64,000 nucleotides of DNA from Panax quinquefolius (Eukaryota; Streptophyta; Magnoliopsida; Apiales; Araliaceae), in contig CM035165.1 of the NCBI GenBank assembly GCA_020205615.1, positions 28,679,544 through 28,743,543 on the forward strand, read 5' to 3'. The position numbers were made by a program, and so were the translations under genes. This document shows positions 1 through 9,399 of the stretch, piece after piece. The notes under the pieces were generated by a model. It ran no database searches and was not told where the DNA came from. It saw only the letters and a program-made list of their open reading frames with translations. Numbering within the stretch: position 1 is the stretch's first letter; the number at the start of each line of letters is the position of its first letter.

Positions 1-1428
1 ATTATAAATGTAATAAAACAGAAAACTTTTTATATAAAACAGAATACTTTTTATAAAGTTTTGTTTTATTTGATTATAAATAGAATATATTATATTTTAT
101 TGCATAGTGCAACATAGTATCCTTTCCATTCTCCTATAAATAGGATGCTTAGTTAGAATTGAAAATCACACAAGAAATTCAGAGAATTCTTCTTCTATAA
201 TCTTGAGCGTATTTCTTTAGAGTTTAAGAAAGCTTTGAGCGTAGAAAATAGTGCAAGTTTTCTTCAAGTATATCCCCGCCCTATCGTCAGAATACTCTTC
301 TTTTTAAGGTAAAGACAGGTGATGAAAATTATCTTCGTCCTAGGTGTGAGGAGGAATTTAGAACCACAATTATGATTATGAGTTATTCACCTGATTGTGG
401 ACAGGAATTGTTGACTGATGTTACAGGGATAAAACATTGTGGGTGGATTTTTAACATGGAGAAGATAATAGACTTTATGGTCTATTTGACTCTTCTAATG
501 GATTGCTCGTTCCGCTGCAACTATGGTTGAAAAGTTTTATCATCTGTCATATGTTATAAATCTCTGATTCATTACTGACAAAAGCTATTGATAATTTAAT
601 TATATTTAGTCATGATATTCTTTACTGGGCTAGTTGTGCTTACCCTTCTGCTTCACAATTCCTTTCGCGTAATAAGAGTGTAGCTGGGTCGAGCGAGGCT
701 AACAGAGGAATAAAACGATGGTCTATAGCTGTTGAGGTTCTCCCTAAATAGTATGAAAATAATTTTGTTGAGAACTTTAGATAAGTTTGTCGTATTCTAT
801 ACGTCATTTGATATTTAATTTTGGTGAACCGAATAGGGTGAGGTGAACCCAACTTTGGAAGGGTGTTTTGCCACTATCATACAGGATGTCTAATGACATA
901 CAACCTCGTGTTATCATAAGACATGGTTTTGCACATCCACTTGCTGAGTATATCTACGAGCACTACCTATATGATCTTGGAGTATATTTGAAATATAATT
1001 TTCATTTGGAGACAATGGAGATAATTATATGTCAAGAGAAGACTCACCATTGGAAAGAAAATGATAGTAATCTTCTTGTTTTTCTTTGGGGACTTTTGGG
1101 TCAACCAAGGATAATTCTGTAGACATATGATATCTATCATAACCTAGACGCATGACCTCCCATGTACGAAGGTTTCTTTGAGCACTTCCCAAAGATTTTA
1201 ATTTTTAAAATAGTTTTTGATTGTACTTTTATGTAAAGTACCATTGTAAGGTTGTGGTCGAGGTACCATGAGAGTTACATACATTTGTATTAAAACTCAC
1301 AGCTTATCTGTTATCGTACTCTGCACGACAGTTCAATAGTTGTATAAATGAAGTTTGTATTTGATTTTTATAGTGCGATATCTGGCGACTCAAGATGGGT
1401 GATGTATACCTATTTTGTGGGCATCACA
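1..1428 (+). mobile_element. Family A (Tekay-like) LTR, left end outside window
   Basis: Plus-strand copy of an LTR that occurs several times on the minus strand (28575-30982, 33687-38003, 38290-39444, 60643-63121). It contains a TATA box at 135-143. It ends with the family's typical terminus: a TGGCGACTC motif at 1383, the segment GATGTATACC, and GGCATCACA at 1428. No tRNA-Met primer site follows, so this is a 3' LTR or solo LTR, not a 5' LTR. It lacks the hairpin-repeat array found downstream of TATA in the longer copies. At 1429 it abuts SIRE-like LTR sequence, which suggests insertion there. The open stretch at 868-1122 has no recognisable protein. Confidence 0.8.
135..143 (+). promoter_or_regulatory. 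LTR TATA box
   Basis: TATAAATAG preceded by a CTCC element. The same box is found at the equivalent place in the other family A LTRs, so transcription would start roughly 25-35 bases downstream and run rightward. Confidence 0.6.
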
Positions 1429-1547
1429 TTTCTAATCTAAGTCATTGTACATTGAATCAAATCATTAATAAAGACTTCACAAATCATACTGATATAAATA
1501 TTCATTAAGCAAATTCATCATCAAATTTAAATATACAAACTCTAACA
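1429..1547 (-). mobile_element. SIRE-like copia LTR, 5' fragment
   Basis: On the minus strand, sequence directly after a polypurine tract starts TGTTAGAG, the usual start of SIRE/Maximus-type Ty1/copia LTRs. Only about 119 bp of this LTR remain before family A LTR sequence begins at 1428. It is AT-rich and carries no gene. Confidence 0.6.
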
Positions 1548-1560
1548 ATCTCCTCCTATT
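1548..1560 (-). other. Polypurine tract of SIRE-like element
   Basis: The minus strand reads AATAGGAGGAGAT directly before the LTR start TGTTAG, preceded by GTCATCATC. This arrangement is the classic copia 3' end and is the priming site for plus-strand DNA synthesis. It fixes the element as minus-strand, with its coding region to the right. Confidence 0.75.
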
Positions 1561-1561
1561 T

Positions 1562-2489
1562 GATGATGACAAAACTAGCAATTTTATAAAATTCATCAAG
1601 AATTAAGATGCAGTTGCTTAAAAGTAAATATGCCTTAAAACACATTAAGCCACTGTATTGCTTAGATCAAAAACATGAATTTATTAATATATCATGAATG
1701 TTTACAAAAGATTTCAAAAACAAAAATTTCACTTTAAACAATTTAGAATAATCTCTTTATTTTACCTCCTTGACTTTTTTTCCTTTGAGAGCCATTTCTT
1801 CTCAGATCTGATTCTATCTTTGTTCATTTTTCTTCTGATTTATTCAGCAGAATCTCTTGGGCCAAGGTATGGTATGTTCATTCTCTCTTCTCCTAAGACA
1901 TGCATTCCTTAAAGATTTCTTCGTAGATGAGCAGGATCACCAGTGGGAACACGAATACAAGTAGGGGTGACTCTACGCAATGATTCTTATCGTGAAGAGG
2001 ATTGACCTTACTCTAGAGGAATACCTGATGGAGGATAAGAAGGTGATCAAAAGATCAGAGGGGTAATGGATATTTGCTTTTGTTTCCCTTTTCATTTCTC
2101 CTCATGAGTCAGATATTTCTCCCCTTTCTCCACCTTTGATGGAAATCTCTCCCCTTGTCTTTATTTCTCCACCTTTTTGTCATCAGGAAATTGAGAAATA
2201 TGTCTGACAGCATTAACAAGTTCTTGAAGTTGTGAGGACGACATGGGAATATCAGCACGAATCTCGTTCTGACGAGCATTTGCTTGATCACTTTGTTGTG
2301 CAACCAAGGCTACATTGTTAGATGCGTTCTATTCCATAGATATCGTAAAGTCTGAGAATGTGGAATTGAGCTCAAAAAGCGTGTCAGTGACTAATTTAAT
2401 AGAGGACTCATGATGTTGCTGAAGATCAAAGATAGCTTGTTTATGCTCAGCCAGAGTGTCAAAGAAAACTCTATCTCGCTCATGAAGAT
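1562..2489 (-). pseudogene. SIRE-like env-like ORF, C-terminal part, and 3' spacer
   Basis: Read on the minus strand, 2489 to about 2110 encodes a helical, probably coiled-coil tail (ERDRVFFDTLAEHKQ... and further on SSSQLQELVNAVRHISQF) with one internal stop near 2330. It is followed by purine-rich repeats (GGTGGAGA, GGGGAGAG) at about 2095-2190 and then spacer to the polypurine tract. A long variable ORF after pol, ending in repeated PPT-like sequence, is typical of SIRE/Maximus copia elements. The rest of this ORF appears to lie at 15170-17800, beyond the inserted Tat element. The protein's function is not established; 'env-like' refers only to its position. Confidence 0.55.
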
Positions 2490-2543
2490 TGTGACGCCTC
2501 CAAAATAAGTATACATCACCCATCTTGAGTCGCCAAATACATG
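2490..2543 (-). mobile_element. 54-bp terminal fragment of family A LTR
   Basis: Starts exactly at the family A LTR terminus (plus strand TGTGACGCC, as at 43478) and runs through the TGGCGACTC motif, then changes at 2543 into Tat LTR sequence. The sharp outer edge suggests that an A element once inserted into the env-like ORF at 2490. The inner edge is a recombination or deletion junction. Confidence 0.65.
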
Positions 2544-2871
2544 GGGATTTTTGGGTGTCCTTTCCAGATTACTTGTTCTTTGGTGTTCTCATTTTAGGTG
2601 AGATTTGTTTGAAAAAACAAGTGAAAAAGGTCGAAACATGTATAATGTCGACGATGATTTATTAAAAGTAGAGTTGGTTTTTAAATGGTTGTACAACAAC
2701 ACAATAGAGAAAAGGTTTGCACATTGACCCGGTGATGTGACAACGATATCTGGTCGGTGAAAGAAAAGAGATTCGTTTAGGGTCAGGGGACTTGGTTATG
2801 GGGGAAGGTGTTAGGCACCCAGAGACATCCGTGTTACCACGGTGTAGCCTCTTTTCAAAAACTATTATCTG

Positions 2872-2872
2872 A

Positions 2873-2900
<28 letters not shown>
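2872..2900. repeat. (TG)n microsatellite in B LTR
   Basis: Dinucleotide run, present at the same relative place in the other B LTR (14017-14048) with a different length. Confidence 0.9.
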
Positions 2901-2903
<3 letters not shown>

Positions 2904-3337
2904 ATGTCTTGTTATATGGAAGTTGTGCGAGGCCTCGTTCGAACCTATATATACGGGGTTTGAATTTATGTAAAAATTCAGGTTTTTTAGAAGATATAGC
3001 GATGATGTTTTATAAAAAGGTTTTCAAACCACGATGCTCAATAGGAATTGAGACTTTTTACTCCATTTTATTAAGTAAGTGATCGGCTTGATTGATTTTA
3101 TTTGACGGATCACGAGGCATCCGTAAAAAAAATAATATACAAAAATAATGCCGACTTCCTCGTGGGTATGGAAACCATCGAGGAAATTGAGGACATCATG
3201 AGAATAATTTACAAGGCGCTTACATTTGAAAATGTCCATCACGGAGGCAGAATCTAGATCGATGGGATGAATCTGTGATCACATGATTTCTAGGCTCACA
3301 AAATATTTGCATTGATTTATATGAAAGCGATAAGCGT

Positions 3338-3631
3338 ATATATATATATATATAAAAGTAAATATATATATATATATATATATATAAGCACCTGAGTGGG
3401 GATCGAGAAGGATCACCAACCACGAAGCACCTCCATGGGGGATCAAAAATGTAAATAAAAAATGTAATAAAGCTATAAAAACTATACGGATACGAAGGAA
3501 ACTCGAGGCGGGACGAAATGTAAATAAAATTTGTAAATCGATTGCCGCCACGAAGTAAACTCGAGGCGGGGACGAAATGTAAAAAAAGTTGTAAAAGCGA
3601 TCGATCAACCACCACGAAGTAAACTCGAGGT

Positions 3632-3704
<73 letters not shown>

Positions 3705-3749
3705 GCATATAGGATGTAAAATCGGGCTCATCGAGCGAGTTCGACCCAC

Positions 3750-3792
<43 letters not shown>

Positions 3793-3830
3793 CAGGATAT
3801 AAAATCTAGGCTCATCGAACAAAGTCAAAC

Positions 3831-3905
<75 letters not shown>

Positions 3906-3926
3906 TATATCATATAAAAATATAAT

Positions 3927-4015
<89 letters not shown>

Positions 4016-4051
4016 TATATATATACGGGCCAAAATCTAGGCTCATCAGAA

Positions 4052-4126
<75 letters not shown>

Positions 4127-4184
4127 CGATAAGCGCTCGGGCCAGAAATGCAGGCTCAATCGAGGCATAACTTCGATAATGTTA

Positions 4185-4246
<62 letters not shown>
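3338..4246. repeat. Cluster of long (AT)n arrays in B LTR
   Basis: At least eight perfect or nearly perfect AT runs, from about 15 to 100 bp. They are separated by short LTR pieces that repeat one another (GGCTCATCGA, GTAAACTCGAGG). The open frames of Ile-Tyr repeats across this stretch are translation artefacts. The same array cluster is shorter in the right-hand LTR, so it has expanded or been mis-assembled here. Confidence 0.9.
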
Positions 4247-4248
<2 letters not shown>

Positions 4249-4560
4249 AATGAAATGAAACCACGGATAGAGAAGTCAAGGCAAAAGCAACAACACGACT
4301 CTCAGCGTGTAGAAGGGTGTGTGCAAAGATGAAGAGAAAGACTAAAAAAGTGTGTGAGAAGGCTACGGTGGTGGTGATAAAAAAGGCTTCTATATCTTTA
4401 GAGTGGGTAAACACTGGGCTTTTGTGGGTACAAAAGAGGCTATATATGAGCTCATGAGGTGTTTAAAAGTGGGAAAATACAACTGTGTGGGGTGAGTCTG
4501 AGCAGCGGGTGTCGGGGGTTTCCCGTCTTTTTTTTCTCTTAGAAAATGGGCACCCCAGCC

Positions 4561-4577
4561 CCCTATTTATTTATAGG
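4561..4577 (-). promoter_or_regulatory. TATA box of B LTR
   Basis: The minus strand reads CCTATAAATAAATAGGG, about 820 bases inside the LTR from its 5' edge. It fits a U3/R boundary with transcription running leftward through the AT arrays. Confidence 0.5.
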
Positions 4578-4989
4578 GGGGAGCATGAGGTCTACCTGGC
4601 ACCTAGTAGTAGTGTACTGGTGTACTGCAGGTGGTGCCGGGGTGCCAGGGCGTGTGGGTCCGTAGTGTGTGTGAAATCGTGCGTTGTTGTTGTTGTTTTC
4701 GCTCGATGTCGCTCATAACTTTCAATCAGTCAGATGGATGGGCGTGCCATACCATTAGGAAAGCTCTTTCAGAGAGCTACACAATGATATATGATTTGAC
4801 CTTTTTTGATTTCAGGAAGATGGGTCCATGACCAAAATGGCATTCGGGTTTTCGTCGAGGTCCGTTGAGCCGTTTTTTGTGTAGTTTGCGCTCGGAGTTA
4901 AGATATGGCTCTTGTGGGACTTCCTTTGAAGTATTTTGAGTTGAATGAGTGTATTTGATTTGAAGTGAAGTTGAGTTGGCAAAATGACC

Positions 4990-5270
4990 ATTTTGCCCCT
5001 CGGGGTTATCTCTCGTTTTTCGCTTGATTGTAGCGATCGTTTCTCGGGGTTATCTACGAGGTTGGCTTCTTTGTTGACTTTGACTATCCTCGGGGGGTCA
5101 TCTACGAGGTTGGCTTGACCTCTGGGGCTATCTCGGGCTTTTGATCTTGATCCTCGGGGATATCTCAGGGTTAATCTCGACTTTCTCGGGATTATCTCGG
5201 GGGTTGGAAATGTATTGTATCTGCGGGCCTCGGGGTTATCTCGGGGTTGGATTTGGTTACTCAGTTTGCG
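4990..5270. repeat. Degenerate U3 repeat, CTCGGGGTTATCT unit
   Basis: Six to eight imperfect copies of a unit with core CTCGGGGTTATCT, often followed by ACGAGGTTGG, at irregular spacing of about 25-50 bp. It lies upstream of the TATA box on the minus strand, where enhancer-like repeats often occur in LTRs. Confidence 0.6.
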
Positions 5271-5398
5271 ATCGGGGTTTGATGATGAACTTCGGTAGTA
5301 TCGGTATGGATTTGGATTGTCTTTCGGGGTTCCCTCTAAAAAGGCGAATCATCCTCCTCTGATGATGTTAGTGTGATGAAAAAATTTGAGTGTCTCTG

Positions 5399-5415
5399 AG
5401 ATGCCCCTCTTTATC
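5399..5415 (-). other. Polypurine tract of element B
   Basis: The minus strand reads GATAAAGAGGGGCAT before a start resembling the Tat/Ogre LTR start (CTCAGAGACACTCAAATTTT). It marks the junction of interior and 3' LTR. Confidence 0.6.
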
Positions 5416-5570
5416 ATGTTCATGCAATGCGATGGAATGGACATGATAAAGATAATGAACACTTGAAACATGACAAAGGTATTTTCAATGATGTAAATCA
5501 TGATGTAGTGAATGTTTATGATGAATGTGAAAATATTTTTTGCAAATCGCGGTTAAATAAATCGCACATC

Positions 5571-5722
5571 GCATTTTACATCGCATCGCTTTTCGCTTTT
5601 CGCATTTGGCAAATCGCGCCATGACTTCGCACATCGCATTTCGCATATCGCATATCGCATATCGCATATCGCATATCGCATCGCGCATATCATATATCAT
5701 ATCGCATATCGCATATCGCATA
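5571..5722. repeat. (CATATCG)n heptamer array
   Basis: A core of about ten CATATCG units at 5640-5720, with looser TCGCATTT and TCGCTTTT variants before it. It is flanked on both sides by a related segment (AATCATGATGTA..TGAAT at 5495 and 5730), so the array lies inside an imperfect duplication in the 3' spacer of element B. Confidence 0.85.
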
Positions 5723-5759
5723 AATCAAATAAATCATGATGTAATGAATATTATGATGA

Positions 5760-7980
5760 ATGTTAAAATGTATTGCAAAATCGCTTTACCTTTTCTGGAT
5801 CATTCTTTGATGCCTATCTTTGGTGTTGACTCAATGGTTTGGCATTTAATCGGTTGATGCTTGTTTGATGAAGATAAGTTGAGATGTTTTCCACATCTCG
5901 ATGGGGATGACGTTACGAAATCACGAGACCCTCCGATGTATTATTTGGTAGTTTTGCAGCGGTGACTATCTATCCTCTTGATCATGAAACTTTTTCGGTT
6001 CCCACTCGAGCGGTGGTATCTGAAGCTTTCATCATTTGTTAGTGTGTTGATGTGTATGTTGTATTGATGGCAATGGTTTAGAATACGGATCTTACGATAC
6101 CTTATTTGAAGTAATATTCCACGGATTACTTCACTAGACTCGCTTTGATGTTACGTTAGATTGATGACAACCACGGATGTCTCCTTCTTGAGGTGATTTG
6201 GAGTTTTCTTTTTCATTTGTTGGGTGCTTGTGCCCCATTTCCTTAAGCGTTTGATTCATGATGAACAATTTGAGCTGATGACTTGAATATCATTTGAAAT
6301 CCTGGAGGTGTAATTCATTCTTTCATTTGCCCATATTTGAGCGTCGGTGTAGAGGCCTCGATTTGCTTGACTTGTGAGGACTTGCAGCGTGTTGATGGTG
6401 TAGATTTCATTGCTAGGCCTTTCGTTGTTGACCTTACGCTCTGAGTTAAGAACTTTTTGAGAATTTTCCCCTTCTTTTTTTCGTGAGAGACGCGCTTATG
6501 TATTATGATTTCTTTCGAGGAGTTCACCCTTTTTTTTTGATGAGAAGCTTGATCTCGTCTTAAGCTCCTTCCATTTCTTGGAATTGGAAAAATGCCCGAT
6601 CCTTTCGTGTTGTTGATTTGAGGGTTCATATGAAAAACTCTCTTTGTTGATGAAGTCGTGAGTGAATAATATCTGAATCGCCATTGAGATGATGATGGAC
6701 CATCTTGATGGCGCTAACTTGGTGCATTTTCCATTTAGGATGATTGATAAATGCCCGGTGTTGAGTTATCATTTGCTTTAGAGATTGCCCCAATCTTGTT
6801 GTAAGGGATCCGATATCGGTTGTCGCTAATTTTGAAATTGCCCTGACCTCGCTTGTTTATGCAGGATAGTTGCTTTGATAGATGGTGGTGATGAGATGAG
6901 AGAGAGATAGAGAGAGATCATGAGGCTTTTACATCATGTACCATCTGGTGAGCAGGTAGTGGATGTGGGCTTTGATGTTGTGACTCTTTACGGTAAAGAT
7001 GTCGCTTTGTTAGAGAGAGATGATGCTCTAACTAACTCATGGGGGATATCGTTGTTCTTTTTGGCGGGATGGCGTTATCCACAGAGATATCGTATATGTA
7101 GTTGGCGGTGGATCTGTTGGCTCGTGTAGAAACCCTTGGGTAGGAGATCACAGTGTTACCTCCTTCTTACGAGAGGAATCCATGTTGGACTTGATAGCCG
7201 CATATACATTTGATTTGTAGATGGGCTTGTATTTTCTGCACTGAGACTAAGCTTAGCCATTTTGTCATATACGATTACACATTGTATATATCAAACAACA
7301 TTATATATGGCGGGGAAATATATGTTGATTCACTTCCCTTTTAGTTGTGCCTTCTTTACTTGCTTGATATTTAGCTTATTTCTCTCCGGGACTTTGTGAT
7401 CTGGATGTATTACGAACTCCTCCTTGATGGATGGGACGTTGAGATGTCTCGGGATTTTTTCGAGAATGGATCGTCGATCGATGTGTGTGTATTCCTACCA
7501 TCTTTGGTGTCTTGGGACTTGTTTTTGTATGTGGTTATGGATAGGAGTATGTTTGTTTTTTTTTTTACGTGGTGAGGCCAGGACCATATATAACATGGTA
7601 CGCCTCGTACTCCGTGTATTGGGGAGATCGGTCGGCGTAGTTCCCCCCCGAGGCGAGTTGAAAAAGCGTGATCCATGGGTAGGCGGTCGGTCTGCGGGGA
7701 AGAAAGTTTGATCTAGGTTGAGGATAAATTGAAGGTGTGAAAAGTTTGATCCCATGTGTGGGTGGGATAAGCTGCAAGTGTAAGAGGTTCGATTAGCGGT
7801 GATGATGACCTAAGTGGTATGATCGTAGTGAAGCCGGTGCTTTGGCTTGAAAGGATGTTTCCACTGAGGGAAAGCGTGGAAAAAGAGTTGTATGTGGTAA
7901 AGGGTTAAAGAAGCGGAATGGTGGTGATCGATGATCCAAAACCGGGATGTTACTTGATGATGGTAACCTTAGACATAGTA
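5760..7980. other. 3' non-coding part of element B
   Basis: About 2.2 kb between the integrase end and the heptamer array. Short open stretches exist on both strands, but none resembles a known protein and none shows conserved motifs. Tat/Ogre elements commonly carry a long non-coding region here. Confidence 0.5.
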
Positions 7981-7984
7981 CCGT

Positions 7985-8160
7985 TTCACGGTGTTCGATT
8001 TGATAAATTTGTGGAAATTCATCGTCGTCCATTTCACTGTAATCTGAAAAGCGCCTCTGTCGATACCTCCTTGACAATAAGCGGGCCTTCCGGTTTTGGG
8101 AGAAATTTTCCTTTAGGTGAGCTTGGTTGTCGATGATCTTTCAAAAACCAAGTCGTGTTG
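7985..8160 (-). pseudogene. pol: B integrase, C-terminal domain
   Basis: Minus-strand frames read LKDHRQPSSPKGKF, then EGPLIVKEVSTEALFRL, then after a frame change EMDDDEFPQIY. These align with the integrase C-terminal pattern of Tat elements (GKF..NWEGPYIVKKV..GALxL..MDGxE). Integrase joins the cDNA to the host chromosome. The catalytic core that should lie just upstream is missing. Confidence 0.6.
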
Positions 8161-8189
8161 TTTGAGCTGCGTAGTAGTTGGACTTTTAC

Positions 8190-8540
8190 TGTTGTAGGAT
8201 CTTCTTTACAAGTAAAGGGGCGCTCATTTGTGGGCCACATACTACTTCCATGGATTTCATCCATGAGTCTATGAGCTTGGTCCTCGTCCGAACATCGAGG
8301 AGACCTCGTTCTGCATCTCTTTTAGTATAGTGCATCTCGTTCGGGGTAGAATTTTATAGCAAGTGATGGATGGATCGCCTTTTTTCTCGGTCGGGCTCGC
8401 CCGGGTGGTGTAGATCCATCTTGTAAGTACTTCTTGATATGTTGATATCAAGGATGTTGTTGGATGGGAGGTAGGTCATCGATACTTTTTCGATATAATT
8501 CCCATAAATTTGGAGCTTTTTTTGTTGTGCAAATGTGAGG
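8190..8540 (-). pseudogene. pol: B RNase H-integrase linker and integrase zinc region
   Basis: Minus-strand text includes YQHIKKYLQDG, then ILPRTRCTILK, then DEDQAHRLMDEIHG followed by CGPQMS. The order matches the Tat linker (D.K.YL..G.YP), the (L)LRC.D..EA segment and the first integrase zinc ligands (EIHxGxCGxH). Several frame changes and a stop near 8263 interrupt it. The DDE core between here and 8160 is deleted. Confidence 0.5.
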
Positions 8541-8708
8541 GTTGGCATGTCTTCCTTGTCATGTATGTTGATCGAGGAGGCCCGAGGTTGCTAGAGCATC
8601 TGCAAAATCATTCTATTCGAGGAATGTGGAGGAAGGATTTTTTTCTTGAAAACTCAAAAGCCATCTGTAGAACACTAGAGTGGTAAGGCGACAAGCTTGT
8701 AGAACTTG
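8541..8708 (-). pseudogene. pol: B RNase H, C-terminal end
   Basis: The minus strand reads NDFADALATSG around 8570-8610, the conserved Tat motif (xFADALATLAS) at the end of RNase H, preceded by a degraded WLLSFQEKN stretch. RNase H removes the RNA template during reverse transcription. The front of the domain and the RT active site are missing at the poly-T junction immediately to the right. Confidence 0.55.
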
Positions 8709-8713
8709 TTTTT

Positions 8714-8796
<83 letters not shown>
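8709..8796. repeat. 88-base poly-T tract
   Basis: Almost pure T (single C at 8726). On the element's coding strand this is poly-A. It sits exactly where the second half of reverse transcriptase and the front of RNase H should be. A tract this long is also hard to sequence, so its length is uncertain. Confidence 0.9.
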
Positions 8797-8799
8797 CTA

Positions 8800-9366
8800 T
8801 TAGATCGTGTGGAAAAGAGCCATATGGCTCAGCGATAGGTAGTAGCTCGGCGGCATTGATGGTAGAATGACAATCGAAATCATGTAGCAAAAGGGCTCCC
8901 CAGGCGTGATGAATGAAGTTTTCTCATGATCATCTTGACCATGACCATGATTTGATGGTACCCATGACAAATCGAAAAAGAGTACATGTCGTGTCGGTAT
9001 TTGTATTGTCGATGAGTATGTGGATGAGCGGCGCGTGAAAGCTATCTTTGAGGCAAGCTTTATTCAAATCTCTGTAATCCACACAAACTCGCACCTCCTT
9101 CCGGTTTTGACACGGGGGGACTATGTTGGATAGCCATTTAGGGTATGTTGACACCATGATGATCTTGCGGCTTGAAATTGTTTCACAATTTCTTCTTTAA
9201 CTTTAACTTCCACTCGGGTTTTAATCGCTTTGAGCTTACACTGAATGGCTTGAATCCCTTTGATGGGAAGGCGATGAATGATAAATGTCGGTATATAAGC
9301 AGACCATGTCTTGTGAGACCATGCAAACACATCTGGAATAGAAGGGTCGATAGAGTAACCAACCAT
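8800..9366 (-). pseudogene. pol: B reverse transcriptase, partial
   Basis: From 9366 leftward the minus strand encodes DVFAWSHKTW..., IIHRLPIKG, KVKEEIVKQFQA, then (next frame) YPKWLSNIVPPCQNRKEVRV and VCVDYRDLNKACLKDSF. A degraded GYHQI and FITPWGAFCY follow, then MALFHTI ending at the poly-T tract. This is the Tat RT from its N-terminal extension through the palm, but the YxDD catalytic box is absent. At least three frame changes separate the blocks. Confidence 0.75.
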
Positions 9367-9399
9367 TCCTTTCCTTTGGTTTGGAGTGAGGTCAGTGTA

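Larger units (their letters stand above)
2544..5398 (-). mobile_element. Tat/Ogre-like element B, 3' LTR
   Basis: 2544-4250 matches 13676-14930 as a direct repeat (start GGGATTTTTGGGTGTCC, the TG array, the GAGGCCTCGTTCGAACC block and AT arrays). The minus-strand polypurine tract at 5399-5415 marks the LTR's 5' edge, giving about 2.85 kb. It holds a TATA box near 4570 and degenerate CTCGGGGTTATC repeats upstream of it. The last few bases of the LTR 3' end (CGCCGACA in the other copy) are missing and replaced by an A LTR fragment. Confidence 0.8.

Noticed and set aside
868..1122. 84-codon plus-strand frame near the window start
   Set aside because: Falls inside an A-type LTR; the matching part of the A2 LTR (about 33930-34260, reverse) does not keep a comparable minus-strand frame.
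3220..4046. Open frames of 70-200 codons on the minus strand
   Set aside because: They consist of Ile-Tyr repeats translated from AT arrays plus LTR sequence; not genes.
7410..7777. Overlapping open frames on both strands in the 3' part of element B
   Set aside because: No conserved motif, mutually overlapping, and located in what should be the element's non-coding 3' region.
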